Assembly (NCBI GenBank): GCA_012974425.1
Contig: JAAXQE010000315.1
Location: 1 to 32,358 of the forward strand
DNA from: Geopsychrobacter sp.
Lineage (GTDB): Bacteria > Desulfobacterota > Desulfuromonadia > Desulfuromonadales > Geopsychrobacteraceae
Reading direction: 5' to 3'
DNA: 32,358 bases
Shown here one piece after another: positions 17,181-26,498 of this stretch. A program made the translations under genes and the position numbers. Within the stretch, counting starts at the first letter, position 1. Each line of letters starts with the position of its first letter. The notes under the pieces were generated by a model. The model was given only the letters and a program-made list of their open reading frames with translations. It searched no databases and was not told where the DNA came from.

Positions 17181-17216
17181 GGCGACACCGGCACGAAATT
17201 TCGTGCCGGTGTCGCC
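17181..17216 (-). terminator. perfect 18-bp inverted repeat between hpf and ptsN (attenuator or terminator)
   Basis: The arms GGCGACACCGGCACGAAA and its exact complement abut with no spacer, a 36-bp palindrome. In the direction of transcription (minus strand) it is followed by CGTTTTAATA, a short T-run. It starts 12 nt after the hpf stop and ends 34 nt before the ptsN ATG. It should reduce read-through from hpf into ptsN and the PTS genes, or act as a processing and stability element. Confidence 0.8.
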
Positions 17217-17228
17217 TGGATGTTTAGA

Positions 17229-17777
17229 TTAACGGCCTTGAGGAACGATCAGACCATAGTTGCCATCGTCACGTCGATAAACAACGTTCATCTCCTCGGA
17301 GCGGTCATCGGTAAAAACCAGAAAATTTTTATCAAGCAGATCCATCTGCATTACCGCCTCTTCAACCGACATCGGCTTAACGAAGAATGAGTGGCTCTTG
17401 ACGATATCTGGCTCGCTGGCCCCTTCATCAACGCTCGTAGCGGTCATGACAGTTTTCTGCATCTGGCGGCTACCAGATTTTCCAGCCTTATGGTGTTTAA
17501 GCTTCTCTTTATATTTTTTGAGCTGACGCTCAATCTTATCGACCATCAGGTCGATTGCGGCATACATATCCCCCGTCTCTTCCGCACTCTTCATGGTCAG
17601 CCCTTTGGCAACCATGGTAACTTCGGCCCGATGATGAATCTTTTTCTGAACCGATAGAACGACTTGAGCATCAATCGGCTCACCAACGTATTTCTTAACA
17701 CGTGAGAGCTTCTCTTCAACATAGGTACGAACTGCTTCACTGCTTTCCATGTGACGGAAGTTTACGGCAATTTGCAT
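17229..17777 (-). CDS. hpf: ribosome hibernation promoting factor, long form
   Basis: The 182-aa product has an N-terminal S30AE domain (about 1-100: MQIAVNFRHMESSEAVRTYV, with KIHHRAEVTM) and a C-terminal dimerisation domain (about 125-182: SFFVKPMSVEEAVMQMDLLDKNFLVFTD). This is the long HPF, which pairs 70S ribosomes into inactive 100S dimers when growth slows. AAGGAG sits 9 nt before the ATG at 17777. A short out-of-frame ATG in the leader (about 17796) opens a 19-codon frame overlapping the start. It lies between rpoN and ptsN as in many proteobacteria. Confidence 0.95.
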   Translation of the reverse strand: MQIAVNFRHMESSEAVRTYVEEKLSRVKKYVGEPIDAQVVLSVQKKIHHRAEVTMVAKGLTMKSAEETGDMYAAIDLMVDKIERQLKKYKEKLKHHKAGKSGSRQMQKTVMTATSVDEGASEPDIVKSHSFFVKPMSVEEAVMQMDLLDKNFLVFTDDRSEEMNVVYRRDDGNYGLIVPQGR

Positions 17778-17801
17778 AGATTGATGTCTCCTTCATGGCA
17801 A

Positions 17802-17825
17802 GACCCTCATCGGGTCGTTTTTTTT
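17802..17825 (+). terminator. GC hairpin followed by eight Ts, plus strand; leader hairpin of hpf on the other strand
   Basis: GACCC-TCATC-GGGTC is followed by G and eight Ts on the plus strand, an intrinsic terminator pointing against the surrounding genes. On the minus strand the same DNA is the start of the hpf leader: an A8 tract and then the hairpin, just after the putative -10. It may stop antisense transcription or shape the hpf 5' end. Confidence 0.5.
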
Positions 17826-17827
17826 AG

Positions 17828-17833
17828 ATTATA
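17828..17833 (-). promoter_or_regulatory. consensus -10 upstream of hpf
   Basis: TATAAT on the minus strand lies in the 98-bp gap between rpoN and hpf. No convincing -35 is present 16-18 bp upstream, so an activator or a different sigma factor may be needed. Transcription would begin near 17821. Confidence 0.4.
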
Positions 17834-17875
17834 CCTTGAAACCCGTAAGATACACTGATCAATACAAACGGGAGT

Positions 17876-19309
17876 TCAAAACAACCTTTTCCGCTCAGTC
17901 GAAGAGCCGATTCCAAGCATTTCGCGGTACTTGGTTACGGTACGGCGCGCAATATGAATATCGCACTCCTTCAGCAATTGAACTATTTTTTGATCAGACA
18001 GAGGTTTTTTGGGATCCTCCTTGGAGACAATCTCCTTGATCCGAATTTTAACACTCTCCGATGCGACCGAATCTCCATCTGTGGTCGAAATCCCACTATT
18101 GAAGAAATATTTAAGTTCAAACAAACCCTGAGGAGTTTGAACATATTTATTCGTTGTCACGCGACTGACCGTCGATTCATGCATTTCGATATCTTCTGCT
18201 ACATCACGCAGGACCAGCGGCTTGAGATGCTCGATGCCATAATCGAAAAATTGGCGTTGGAATTTGACGATACTCTTAGTGACCTTATAGATGGTGCGCT
18301 GACGCTGATGAATACTCTTGATCAACCAGACAGCACTACGCATCTTGTCCTGGATGTACTCCCCGGCCTTCTTGTCAACAGACTCGCTGTTGGTCAGGGC
18401 AGACCGGTAGAAAGAGTTGATCCTCAGGTTAGGCAGACCTTCGTCATTCAGAGTAACAACATACTCATCGCCAACCTTGTGGACAAAGATATCGGGTGAA
18501 ATATAGTGGACATCTTCCTGGTTAAAGGCACGGCCCGGGCGCGGGTCAAGTTCTGAGACAATCTTGGCCGCCAGCAGTACTTCTTCCAGCGGGACCTTGA
18601 GTGCTCGGGCAATAATCGGGTATTTGCGCCCCTCGATATCATCGATGTGATCACGCAATATCGTAGCAGAGAGAGAATCCTCCTGTCCCAAGCGCTCAAG
18701 TTGAAGCAGCAGACATTCCTGCAGATTGCGGCCAGCCACACCTGGCGGGTCGAACTGCTGAATCCGCATAAGGGCCTTAGCAGCAGTCTCTTCATCGACC
18801 GCAGTGGCGGTACAGATATCTTCGAGATCGGCATGCAGATAACCGGCATCATCAATATTGCCAATAATTTCTGCGCCAGCCTGATGCTCAGCTTCGGGGA
18901 CGTTGGAGAGGTTGAGTTGCCACATCAAGTGGTCGAACAGGGTGCTTTTCTTGGTTAACAAACTTTCAAAGGAGGGGCGATCTTCATTGTCCTCATAGAC
19001 ATCACTGGTCGATGTGCTACTCAGGCTATAACCCTCGAGGTAGGTCTGCCAGTCGATATCATCAACCGCATCCGCCTCGTTCTTTACCTCTTCGGAGTTC
19101 TCTTCGTCTGCAGATTTCTCCTCAACCTGTGGCTCGGCCGCCGCCTGCTCTTCACTCTCCTCGAGCATCGGGTTTTCGGACAACTCCTCAGTCACAACAT
19201 CGAGCAATTCCATCCGCGATAACTGCAGCAGCTTGATGGCCTGCTGCAACTGCGGAGTCATCACCAGTTGTTGGCTGAGCTTAACCTGTAAACGTAGATC
19301 TAAAGCCAT
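17876..19309 (-). CDS. rpoN: RNA polymerase sigma-54 factor
   Basis: The 477-aa product has region I, rich in Gln and Leu (LRLQVKLSQQLVMTPQLQQA, the activator-responsive part), then an acidic region II (about 50-100), then the core-binding domain and the -12 binding helix-turn-helix segment. The RpoN box ARRTVTKYRE is at about 454-463, close to the C-terminus, which recognises the -24 element. All regions are present. It follows lptB with a 160-bp gap that contains a sigma-54-like element, suggesting its own regulation. Confidence 0.97.
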   Translation of the reverse strand: MALDLRLQVKLSQQLVMTPQLQQAIKLLQLSRMELLDVVTEELSENPMLEESEEQAAAEPQVEEKSADEENSEEVKNEADAVDDIDWQTYLEGYSLSSTSTSDVYEDNEDRPSFESLLTKKSTLFDHLMWQLNLSNVPEAEHQAGAEIIGNIDDAGYLHADLEDICTATAVDEETAAKALMRIQQFDPPGVAGRNLQECLLLQLERLGQEDSLSATILRDHIDDIEGRKYPIIARALKVPLEEVLLAAKIVSELDPRPGRAFNQEDVHYISPDIFVHKVGDEYVVTLNDEGLPNLRINSFYRSALTNSESVDKKAGEYIQDKMRSAVWLIKSIHQRQRTIYKVTKSIVKFQRQFFDYGIEHLKPLVLRDVAEDIEMHESTVSRVTTNKYVQTPQGLFELKYFFNSGISTTDGDSVASESVKIRIKEIVSKEDPKKPLSDQKIVQLLKECDIHIARRTVTKYREMLGIGSSTERKRLF

Positions 19310-19387
19310 AAAGACGTATTATCCGATTCTGCCCGCAGGCGCTATCTTTCAGCCGAACCCTCGTTTTCGAGTCTATCATTCTCAGCA

Positions 19388-19404
19388 GGAAAAGTCTGTG
19401 CCAA
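19388..19404 (-). promoter_or_regulatory. sigma-54-like -24/-12 element upstream of rpoN
   Basis: On the minus strand the sequence is TTGGCAC, AGACT, TTTCC. The -24 block TGGCAC is perfect and the spacing to the -12 block is right, but TTTC replaces TTGC, losing the key G of the -12 GC. It lies about 80 bp upstream of the rpoN ATG. It could be a weak promoter or a sigma-54 binding site used for autoregulation. Confidence 0.4.
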
Positions 19405-19469
19405 TTCGTCAGTCATCAGTAAAAAAGCCAGCCACTCTCGTGCGTCGAATCCAAACCCTGCATTTGCGA

Positions 19470-20192
19470 TTAAAGTTTAAACTTCTCGCCTAAATAGATG
19501 GTACGCGCCGTTTCACTGGCGGCAATCTGCTCAGGAGTCCCAAGCTCAAGCACCTCGCCCTGGTTCAGGATATAGGCCCGATCACAAACGCCCAGGGTCT
19601 CGCGCACATTATGATCCGAAATCAAAACACCTATGCCGCGCTCCTTCAACTGCACGATAACCGCCTGAATATCGTTAACTGCCAGGGGATCTATGCCAGC
19701 GAAAGGCTCATCGAGGAGCAAAAAAGATGGCTCAAGCACCAGAGATCTGGCTATCTCAACCCGCCGGCGCTCCCCCCCGGAAAGGGCGTAGCCCTTTGAG
19801 TTACGGATATGACCGATACGGAAATCTTCAAGTAATTCTTCGAGTCTTTCCTGCTGCCTGGCCTGACTCAAATCGAGGGTCTCGAGGATCGCCAGCAGGT
19901 TCTCGGCTACGCTCATTTTGCGAAAGACTGATGCCTCCTGCGGCAAGTAGGAAATCCCCAGCCGCGCGCGCTGATACATCGGCATTTCAGTCAGGTCGGT
20001 CGCATCGAGAAAGACCCGGCCGGCATCCGGACTGGCCAGGCCAACAACCATATAAAAACTGGTCGTCTTGCCTGCGCCATTCGGACCGAGCAGCCCCACG
20101 ACCTGGCCCGAGCTGACCTCGAGATCGACACCGCCGACCACCTTGCGCCCGGCATAACTCTTTTCAAGCCCCCGCGCCTGAAGTGTTTTCAC
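19470..20192 (-). CDS. lptB: LPS export ABC transporter ATP-binding protein
   Basis: The 240-aa ATPase drives LPS extraction from the inner membrane with LptF/LptG (not in this window). Walker A GPNGAGKT is at 36-43, signature LSGGERRR at 137-144, Walker [14 protein letters not shown] at 157-169, and switch His in SDHNVRET. The short length and [15 protein letters not shown] segment are typical of LptB. The ATG overlaps the lptA stop (ATGA). Confidence 0.96.
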   Translation of the reverse strand: MKTLQARGLEKSYAGRKVVGGVDLEVSSGQVVGLLGPNGAGKTTSFYMVVGLASPDAGRVFLDATDLTEMPMYQRARLGISYLPQEASVFRKMSVAENLLAILETLDLSQARQQERLEELLEDFRIGHIRNSKGYALSGGERRRVEIARSLVLEPSFLLLDEPFAGIDPLAVNDIQAVIVQLKERGIGVLISDHNVRETLGVCDRAYILNQGEVLELGTPEQIAASETARTIYLGEKFKL

Positions 20193-20680
20193 GGTTTCTC
20201 CTGCGCTGGCAGAAAAACAGCCCTGACCCGACCATCTTTACCACTCTTGACCAAGGAACGATCCTCGCGAACAAAGAGCACGATTTCATCACCGGCGATC
20301 AGATTACCACCCTGGTGAACCTCGGCATCACCAAGCAAAACCAGCTTTTCTGTTGCTTGAAAATATTGCAGCTTTTGCGCCGTAGCAACCCGCTCGCCCT
20401 CGACAACGCGCACACTCCCTTCAGCCTCAAGCCGCTCAATCTTACGCACAGCATCGACTTCGACAAAAAAGAGACTCAACTTATCGGCGTAAATCGTCAT
20501 TTCGCCGCGCTTACCGACAACCTTACCCGTAAAATGAACGGTGCCGCTCTGCTGATCGGCTTCCATCTGTTGCGAGGTCACCTCAATCGGCCCCTCTGGC
20601 GCAGTCGGGGCCTTATCCTCGGCGGCCTGCACCGAGTTTGTCATCAATAAAAACAGCAATAGCAAGACGTAATGATTCAC
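20189..20680 (-). CDS. lptA: LPS transport periplasmic protein LptA
   Basis: The 163-aa product has a signal peptide of about 19 residues ending SVQA before AEDKAP, then an OstA-like domain: [23 protein letters not shown] and [12 protein letters not shown]. LptA forms the periplasmic bridge carrying LPS to the outer membrane. It is encoded between lptC and lptB, overlapping each by 4 nt, which supports the assignment although the family is weakly conserved. Confidence 0.92.
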   Translation of the reverse strand: MNHYVLLLLFLLMTNSVQAAEDKAPTAPEGPIEVTSQQMEADQQSGTVHFTGKVVGKRGEMTIYADKLSLFFVEVDAVRKIERLEAEGSVRVVEGERVATAQKLQYFQATEKLVLLGDAEVHQGGNLIAGDEIVLFVREDRSLVKSGKDGRVRAVFLPAQEKP

Positions 20681-21276
20681 TGCTGCTCTCCTTCAGTTTG
20701 GCGCTCATCAAGCAGCGCATGAACATTCTCACGAACCTTCAACGTTCCCTGCACCAGATCGAGGACCATCCCCTTGCCGGTTAATCTAAGCTGTGGGCCC
20801 TGCATGCTGATCTGGTCGTCGGTTGTCGCCAATCGCTTGGCATAGTCGTAGCGTAACGTTTCCGAGCGATACTGCTCACCCGTGCTCGTCACGATCAGGA
20901 CATTTCCTTGCAGATCGATCAGCTTTAGCTGTTGACGCATGACCCCACCAGCGGCGGTTAAGGTTACGTCACCGAAGCTTCCAGCATTAAAAAAAGTCAG
21001 TTCGACACCGGTCAAGGTCAGTTCTTCAGCCTTGCGCTGGTAAGCAGCGCGGTCGGCATCAAGCACCCAGCTCTCTATTCCGTTTTCGTTCTGACTGTAG
21101 TGAACCCGGTCCAGGCCGAGATCGACGTTTTCCGGAAGTTTTTCGATAATATCAGGCAGGGACGCATCATCAAAACCGTTGGACAAAAGCATACCTGCAA
21201 GAATAACCAGTAGCAGCAGGATAGAAATCCCAACCAACCGCTGCGCTCTGTGCCGGCCTCTTCCCTCTGCAGCCAA
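20677..21276 (-). CDS. lptC: LPS export protein LptC
   Basis: The 199-aa product has one N-terminal membrane anchor (about 14-33) and a periplasmic LptC/OstA-like domain (ADRAAYQRKAEELTLTGVELTFF, then GEQYRSETLRYDYAKRLATTDD). It takes LPS from LptBFG to LptA. The start is a TTG at 21276, supported by AAGGG 8 nt upstream and the 11-nt gap after kdsC. It was identified from position and domain pattern. Confidence 0.9.
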   Translation of the reverse strand: MAAEGRGRHRAQRLVGISILLLLVILAGMLLSNGFDDASLPDIIEKLPENVDLGLDRVHYSQNENGIESWVLDADRAAYQRKAEELTLTGVELTFFNAGSFGDVTLTAAGGVMRQQLKLIDLQGNVLIVTSTGEQYRSETLRYDYAKRLATTDDQISMQGPQLRLTGKGMVLDLVQGTLKVRENVHALLDERQTEGEQQ

Positions 21277-21287
21277 AGGCTCAACCC

Positions 21288-21815
21288 TTACTGATCTTCA
21301 CTAAAATAACGAGCGGTGACCTGCTCCCAATGTCCGCCAGCCTTCAGCAACAGATCGCAAATTTCGCGCACCGCACCATAGCCACCAGGCAGGCTGGCGA
21401 CATAATCGACTCGGCTGCGGACCGCGGCATCCGCGTCCGATACGGTCGCTGAAAAACCAACCCGTCGAAGCACCTGCAGGTCGATCAAATCATCTCCCAC
21501 GTAGGCGATCTGCTCTGCACTCAATCCCGTTTGACTCAAAATTTCCTGATAGGGTTCAAGTTTATTAAGGGCACCCTGATAGAGAATCTCAATCCCCAAC
21601 TCTGCGGCACGCCGCGACACAACCTCCGACTTTCGACCAGTGATAATGCCCACCCTGATCCCGGCACGCTGAACCAGCTTAAGCCCGTGTCCATCGCGCA
21701 CATTGAACATCTTCAGTTCATTGCCTGCCCCATCATAAATGATCTGACCATTGGTCAAGACGCCATCGACATCGAGGAGCAACAAACGGATCTTGGCCGC
21801 CTTCATATTTATCAA
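21288..21815 (-). CDS. kdsC: 3-deoxy-D-manno-octulosonate 8-phosphate phosphatase
   Basis: This 175-aa HAD-family enzyme removes phosphate from Kdo-8-P to give Kdo. Motif I is LLLLDVDGVLTNG, then NVRDGHGLKL, motif II GIITGRKSEV and motif III YVGDDLIDLQVL. It has no cap domain, as expected for the tetrameric C0-type phosphatase. The start TTG at 21815 overlaps the kdsD stop (TTGA) and has GAGGG 6 nt upstream; the ATG at 21806 is the alternative. Confidence 0.95.
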   Translation of the reverse strand: MINMKAAKIRLLLLDVDGVLTNGQIIYDGAGNELKMFNVRDGHGLKLVQRAGIRVGIITGRKSEVVSRRAAELGIEILYQGALNKLEPYQEILSQTGLSAEQIAYVGDDLIDLQVLRRVGFSATVSDADAAVRSRVDYVASLPGGYGAVREICDLLLKAGGHWEQVTARYFSEDQ

Positions 21816-22774
21816 ACTACGCCCTCCCTGAGAAGATCATGCAGATGAACAATACCCACCGGGACTTTTCCTGCATCGTCGGCAAACACAAAGAGGGAGG
21901 TAATGGAATGGCTCTCCATAATCTGTAATGCTTTGGCGGCCAGATTACGTTGTAAAATCCGCTTCGGTGAACGCGTCATGACCTCGTCAATCGGCAGTTG
22001 CAGGCTGTCGAGACCAGAGGCCATAACGCGGCGCAAGTCACCATCGGTAAAGACCCCGATCAGTTCTCCTGCCTCGTTGACAACACCTGTCACGCCAAGT
22101 TTCTTGTCGGTGATTTCAAAGAGGGCCTCACGCAACAGGGTGTCACTCGCTACCAGAGGAATGGCCGAAGCAGAGTGCATCATATCCTCAACCCGCAGCA
22201 GCAGTTTCTTACCCAGGGCGCCACCGGGGTGGAAGAGAGCAAAATCTTCGGCGCGAAAACCCCGCTCTTCCAACAGGACAACCGCCAGGGCGTCCCCCAT
22301 GGCGAGGGTTGCAGTCGTGCTTGCCGTTGGTGCCAGTCCCAGCGGGCAGGCCTCTTCGGCGACACTGATATCGAGGAAGATATCTGAAGCCTGGGCTAAG
22401 GCGCTGTTCGGATTACCGGCCATGCCGATCAGGGGCAGACCCATTCGCTTGATGACCGGCAGGATACGACAAATCTCTTCGGTTTCGCCCGAGTTGGAGA
22501 CCGCCAGCACCAGATCGTTCTTGGTCATCATCCCCAGGTCGCCGTGGATCCCCTCGGCGGGATGGAGAAAGAGCGTCGGCGTACCGGTTGAGGCCATGGT
22601 CGCGGCGATCTTCTGACAGATCAGCCCCGACTTGCCCATGCCGGTCACTACGACCCGTCCCTGGCAAGCCAGGATCGCCTTGACCGCCCGGCTGAAATCA
22701 CCATTCAGGCGCGGTATCAATGCCAATACCGCATCGGCCTCGATCTGCAGTACTTTTTTAGCGGATTCAATCAT
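21812..22774 (-). CDS. kdsD: D-arabinose 5-phosphate isomerase (KdsD/KpsF/GutQ family)
   Basis: The 320-aa product has an N-terminal SIS sugar-isomerase domain (VVVTGMGKSGLICQKIAATMASTGTP, LAVSNSGETEEI, CPLGLAPTASTTATLAMGDALA) and two C-terminal CBS repeats (about 205-320). It converts ribulose-5-P to arabinose-5-P, the first step of Kdo synthesis. Placement between kdsA and kdsC, with 4-nt overlaps on both sides, supports KdsD over a capsule or sorbitol role. Confidence 0.94.
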   Translation of the reverse strand: MIESAKKVLQIEADAVLALIPRLNGDFSRAVKAILACQGRVVVTGMGKSGLICQKIAATMASTGTPTLFLHPAEGIHGDLGMMTKNDLVLAVSNSGETEEICRILPVIKRMGLPLIGMAGNPNSALAQASDIFLDISVAEEACPLGLAPTASTTATLAMGDALAVVLLEERGFRAEDFALFHPGGALGKKLLLRVEDMMHSASAIPLVASDTLLREALFEITDKKLGVTGVVNEAGELIGVFTDGDLRRVMASGLDSLQLPIDEVMTRSPKRILQRNLAAKALQIMESHSITSLFVFADDAGKVPVGIVHLHDLLREGVV

Positions 22775-23610
22775 TTTTCTATCCCGGACTCTGGTGACTT
22801 GACTAAGGCATCGAGGGCCATCATCTGCTCCAGCATCGGCTTCAAATCAGCCAGAGGCAAAGAGTTCGGCCCATCGCATAGTGCGTTATCTGGATCTTCA
22901 TGGACTTCCCAGAAGAGCGCATCGACACCGGTTGCCACAGCAGCACGCGACAGGGCGCCAACAAACTGGCGCTGCCCGCCGGATGATCCGCCCGCACCAC
23001 CCGGCAACTGCACCGAATGGGTCGCATCGAAGACCACCGGGTAACCGGTCTCACGCATGATCACCAGCGAACGCATGTCGGTCACCAGATTGTTGTAACC
23101 GAAGCTGACCCCGCGCTCGGTCAGCAGGATCTGCTGATTACCGGTTGAGACGATCTTGCTGATGCCATGCTCAATATCCCAGGGCGCCAAGAACTGGCCC
23201 TTCTTCAGATTGACCGGCTTGCCGGCCTCTCCCACGGCCACCAGCAGATCGGTCTGACGACTCAAGAAAGCCGGGATCTGCAGCACGTCCAATACTTCGG
23301 CCGCAGGCTTGATCTGAGAGATCTCATGGATATCCGAAATCACCGGCAGTTCGAACTCCTGCTTGACCCGTTGCAGAATGCGTAGCCCCTCATCGAGACC
23401 GGGACCGCGAAAAGAGCTGACCGAAGTCCGGTTGGCCTTATCGAAACTGGCTTTAAACACCAGCGGCAGGCCGAGATCTTCACTCAGGACTTTTAAACGC
23501 TCGGCAATCCGCAGGCACATCCCTTCGTTCTCAATCGCACAGGGACCGGCGAACAGAACCAGCGGCAGATCAGCGCCGCAACGAACAGATCCTAGATCAA
23601 CAATCGCCAT
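22771..23610 (-). CDS. kdsA: 3-deoxy-8-phosphooctulonate synthase
   Basis: The 279-aa enzyme condenses arabinose-5-P with PEP to Kdo-8-P. Signatures are LFAGPCAIENEGMCLRIAE, FKASFDKANRTSVSSFRGPG, DIHEISQIKPAAEVLDVLQIPAFLSRQTDLL and FDATHSVQLPGG. The ATG directly follows the pyrG stop with no gap. The stop overlaps the kdsD start. Confidence 0.96.
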   Translation of the reverse strand: MAIVDLGSVRCGADLPLVLFAGPCAIENEGMCLRIAERLKVLSEDLGLPLVFKASFDKANRTSVSSFRGPGLDEGLRILQRVKQEFELPVISDIHEISQIKPAAEVLDVLQIPAFLSRQTDLLVAVGEAGKPVNLKKGQFLAPWDIEHGISKIVSTGNQQILLTERGVSFGYNNLVTDMRSLVIMRETGYPVVFDATHSVQLPGGAGGSSGGQRQFVGALSRAAVATGVDALFWEVHEDPDNALCDGPNSLPLADLKPMLEQMMALDALVKSPESGIEK

Positions 23611-25233
<1,623 letters not shown>

Positions 25234-25411
25234 TTAATTTGAGGTTTAGCCAGGACATTTTTAAAAAACAAAAAAAACTTCCAGCCAAGTTCAGGTCGAA
25301 AGAGGTGATGTTACACAAAAACGACAGCTGAGGAAAGCCCGATCCTGTGAAAATCTGGACTGACTTTATAAACCCTGAAAAGGATACAGAAAAATATCGT
25401 CCCAGCCCCGC

Positions 25412-26173
25412 TCACCTAAGCATTTCACGGCGCATTAAGGCCTCGACCCGCAGCAGATCATCGGGCGTATCAACCCCATGGCAATCAAATTCGGTCGTCG
25501 CCACATAAATTTTGATGCCATTCTCCATCGCGCGCAACTGCTCCAGGGATTCAAGCATCTCGAGTGGCGTCTGGGGCAGATGCGGATACTGCAGCAGAAA
25601 GTCACGCCGATAGACATAGAGGCCGATATGGCGCTTGGCATCCAGCTCAGCGAGCCTGGCGGGCAGTTCACTAGCCGGGATGTCGCGTGGATGTGGAATC
25701 GGCGCGCGCGAGAAATAGAGCGCATGGTTATGCCGATCAGCGACCAGCTTCACGACATTGGAACTCAAATAATCCGCGACAGTCTCGATGCAGCTGCACA
25801 GGGTGCCCATCTTAAGCGCAGCATCATTCAATAACGGGCTCACCGCCTCATCGATCATCTGTGGCGCAATCAAAGGTTCATCGCCCTGGACATTGACAAT
25901 CAGATCAGTCTCGATTGCCGCTGCCACTTCGGCCAGCCGGTCGGTCCCCGAGGGATGATCGTCCCGCGTCATCACCACCTCACCGCCGAAGGCCTGCACC
26001 GCTGCAAAAATCCGCTGATCGTCGGTTGCAACAATCACCCGATCGACGGTTTGCGCCGCAACAGTCCGGCGGTAGACATGCTCGATCATCGGCTTGCCCA
26101 GGATCTCGGCGAGGGGTTTTCCCGGGAAACGGGTCGAGGCGTAGCGGGCAGGGATAACGGCAGTAACTTTCAT
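25412..26173 (-). CDS. kdsB: CMP-Kdo synthetase (3-deoxy-manno-octulosonate cytidylyltransferase)
   Basis: The 253-aa enzyme activates Kdo with CTP. Motifs are IPARYASTRFPGKPLAEILGKP at the N-terminus, VNVQGDEPLI, and YFSRAPIPHPRD. The ATG at 26173 has GGAG 8 nt upstream and matches family starts; the open frame continues to 26326 without coding character. With kdsA, kdsC and kdsD downstream, the window encodes every step from ribulose-5-P to CMP-Kdo. Confidence 0.96.
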   Translation of the reverse strand: MKVTAVIPARYASTRFPGKPLAEILGKPMIEHVYRRTVAAQTVDRVIVATDDQRIFAAVQAFGGEVVMTRDDHPSGTDRLAEVAAAIETDLIVNVQGDEPLIAPQMIDEAVSPLLNDAALKMGTLCSCIETVADYLSSNVVKLVADRHNHALYFSRAPIPHPRDIPASELPARLAELDAKRHIGLYVYRRDFLLQYPHLPQTPLEMLESLEQLRAMENGIKIYVATTEFDCHGVDTPDDLLRVEALMRREMLR

Positions 26174-26498
26174 GACGGATTCTCCGTAACAGCAAAGATT
26201 ATGCAGGGGATACTGACCCGATTTAGCCAGGCTGTCAACGGGCCGCGAGTTGATTAGGATCTGGCCTAATCTATCGCCCCTGCGGCCCGACAGGTTCACT
26301 GGCGGCCCAATTGTCGGTCCAACCAACTAAGATAAGCAGATAAGCTCACAGAACATATATCACTGCCCATAACGCGAATATGCTAGGATCGGACCGCTGA
26401 ACTGGTCGTGAATACCGCCGGTTCTGTCAGGGAGGAGCCATAGCGCTGCCTGTTATGATTCATCGATTTCGGTACGAATACAATTCGAGGAAAAACCA
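26174..26498. other. divergent intergenic region kdsB / gspE-like gene
   Basis: The 325 bp hold no gene I can support. Control features: a dyad at 26252-26271, a consensus -35 (TTGACA, 26238-26233, minus strand) about 60 bp before kdsB but with only CAGTAT in the -10 position, and an extended -10 on the plus strand, TGC-TAGGAT, at 26381-26389. GGGAGGAG near 26430 resembles a ribosome site but no convincing reading frame follows it. Confidence 0.5.
26252..26271. promoter_or_regulatory. operator-like dyad upstream of kdsB
   Basis: GATTAGG, six bases, CCTAATC form a perfect 7-6-7 inverted repeat. It lies 14 bp upstream of the TTGACA hexamer facing kdsB and 79 bp from the kdsB start. The geometry suits a dimeric repressor or activator. 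The regulator is unknown. Confidence 0.45.

Noticed and set aside
21903-22616. 237-codon plus-strand frame antisense to kdsD
   Set aside because: Ser/Arg-rich product typical of an antisense shadow; kdsD is certain on the other strand.
26341-26498. possible c-di-GMP riboswitch upstream of the GspE-like gene
   Set aside because: The conserved GEMM core sequences are not visible; only generic GC-rich pairing was found. A covariance-model scan would decide.
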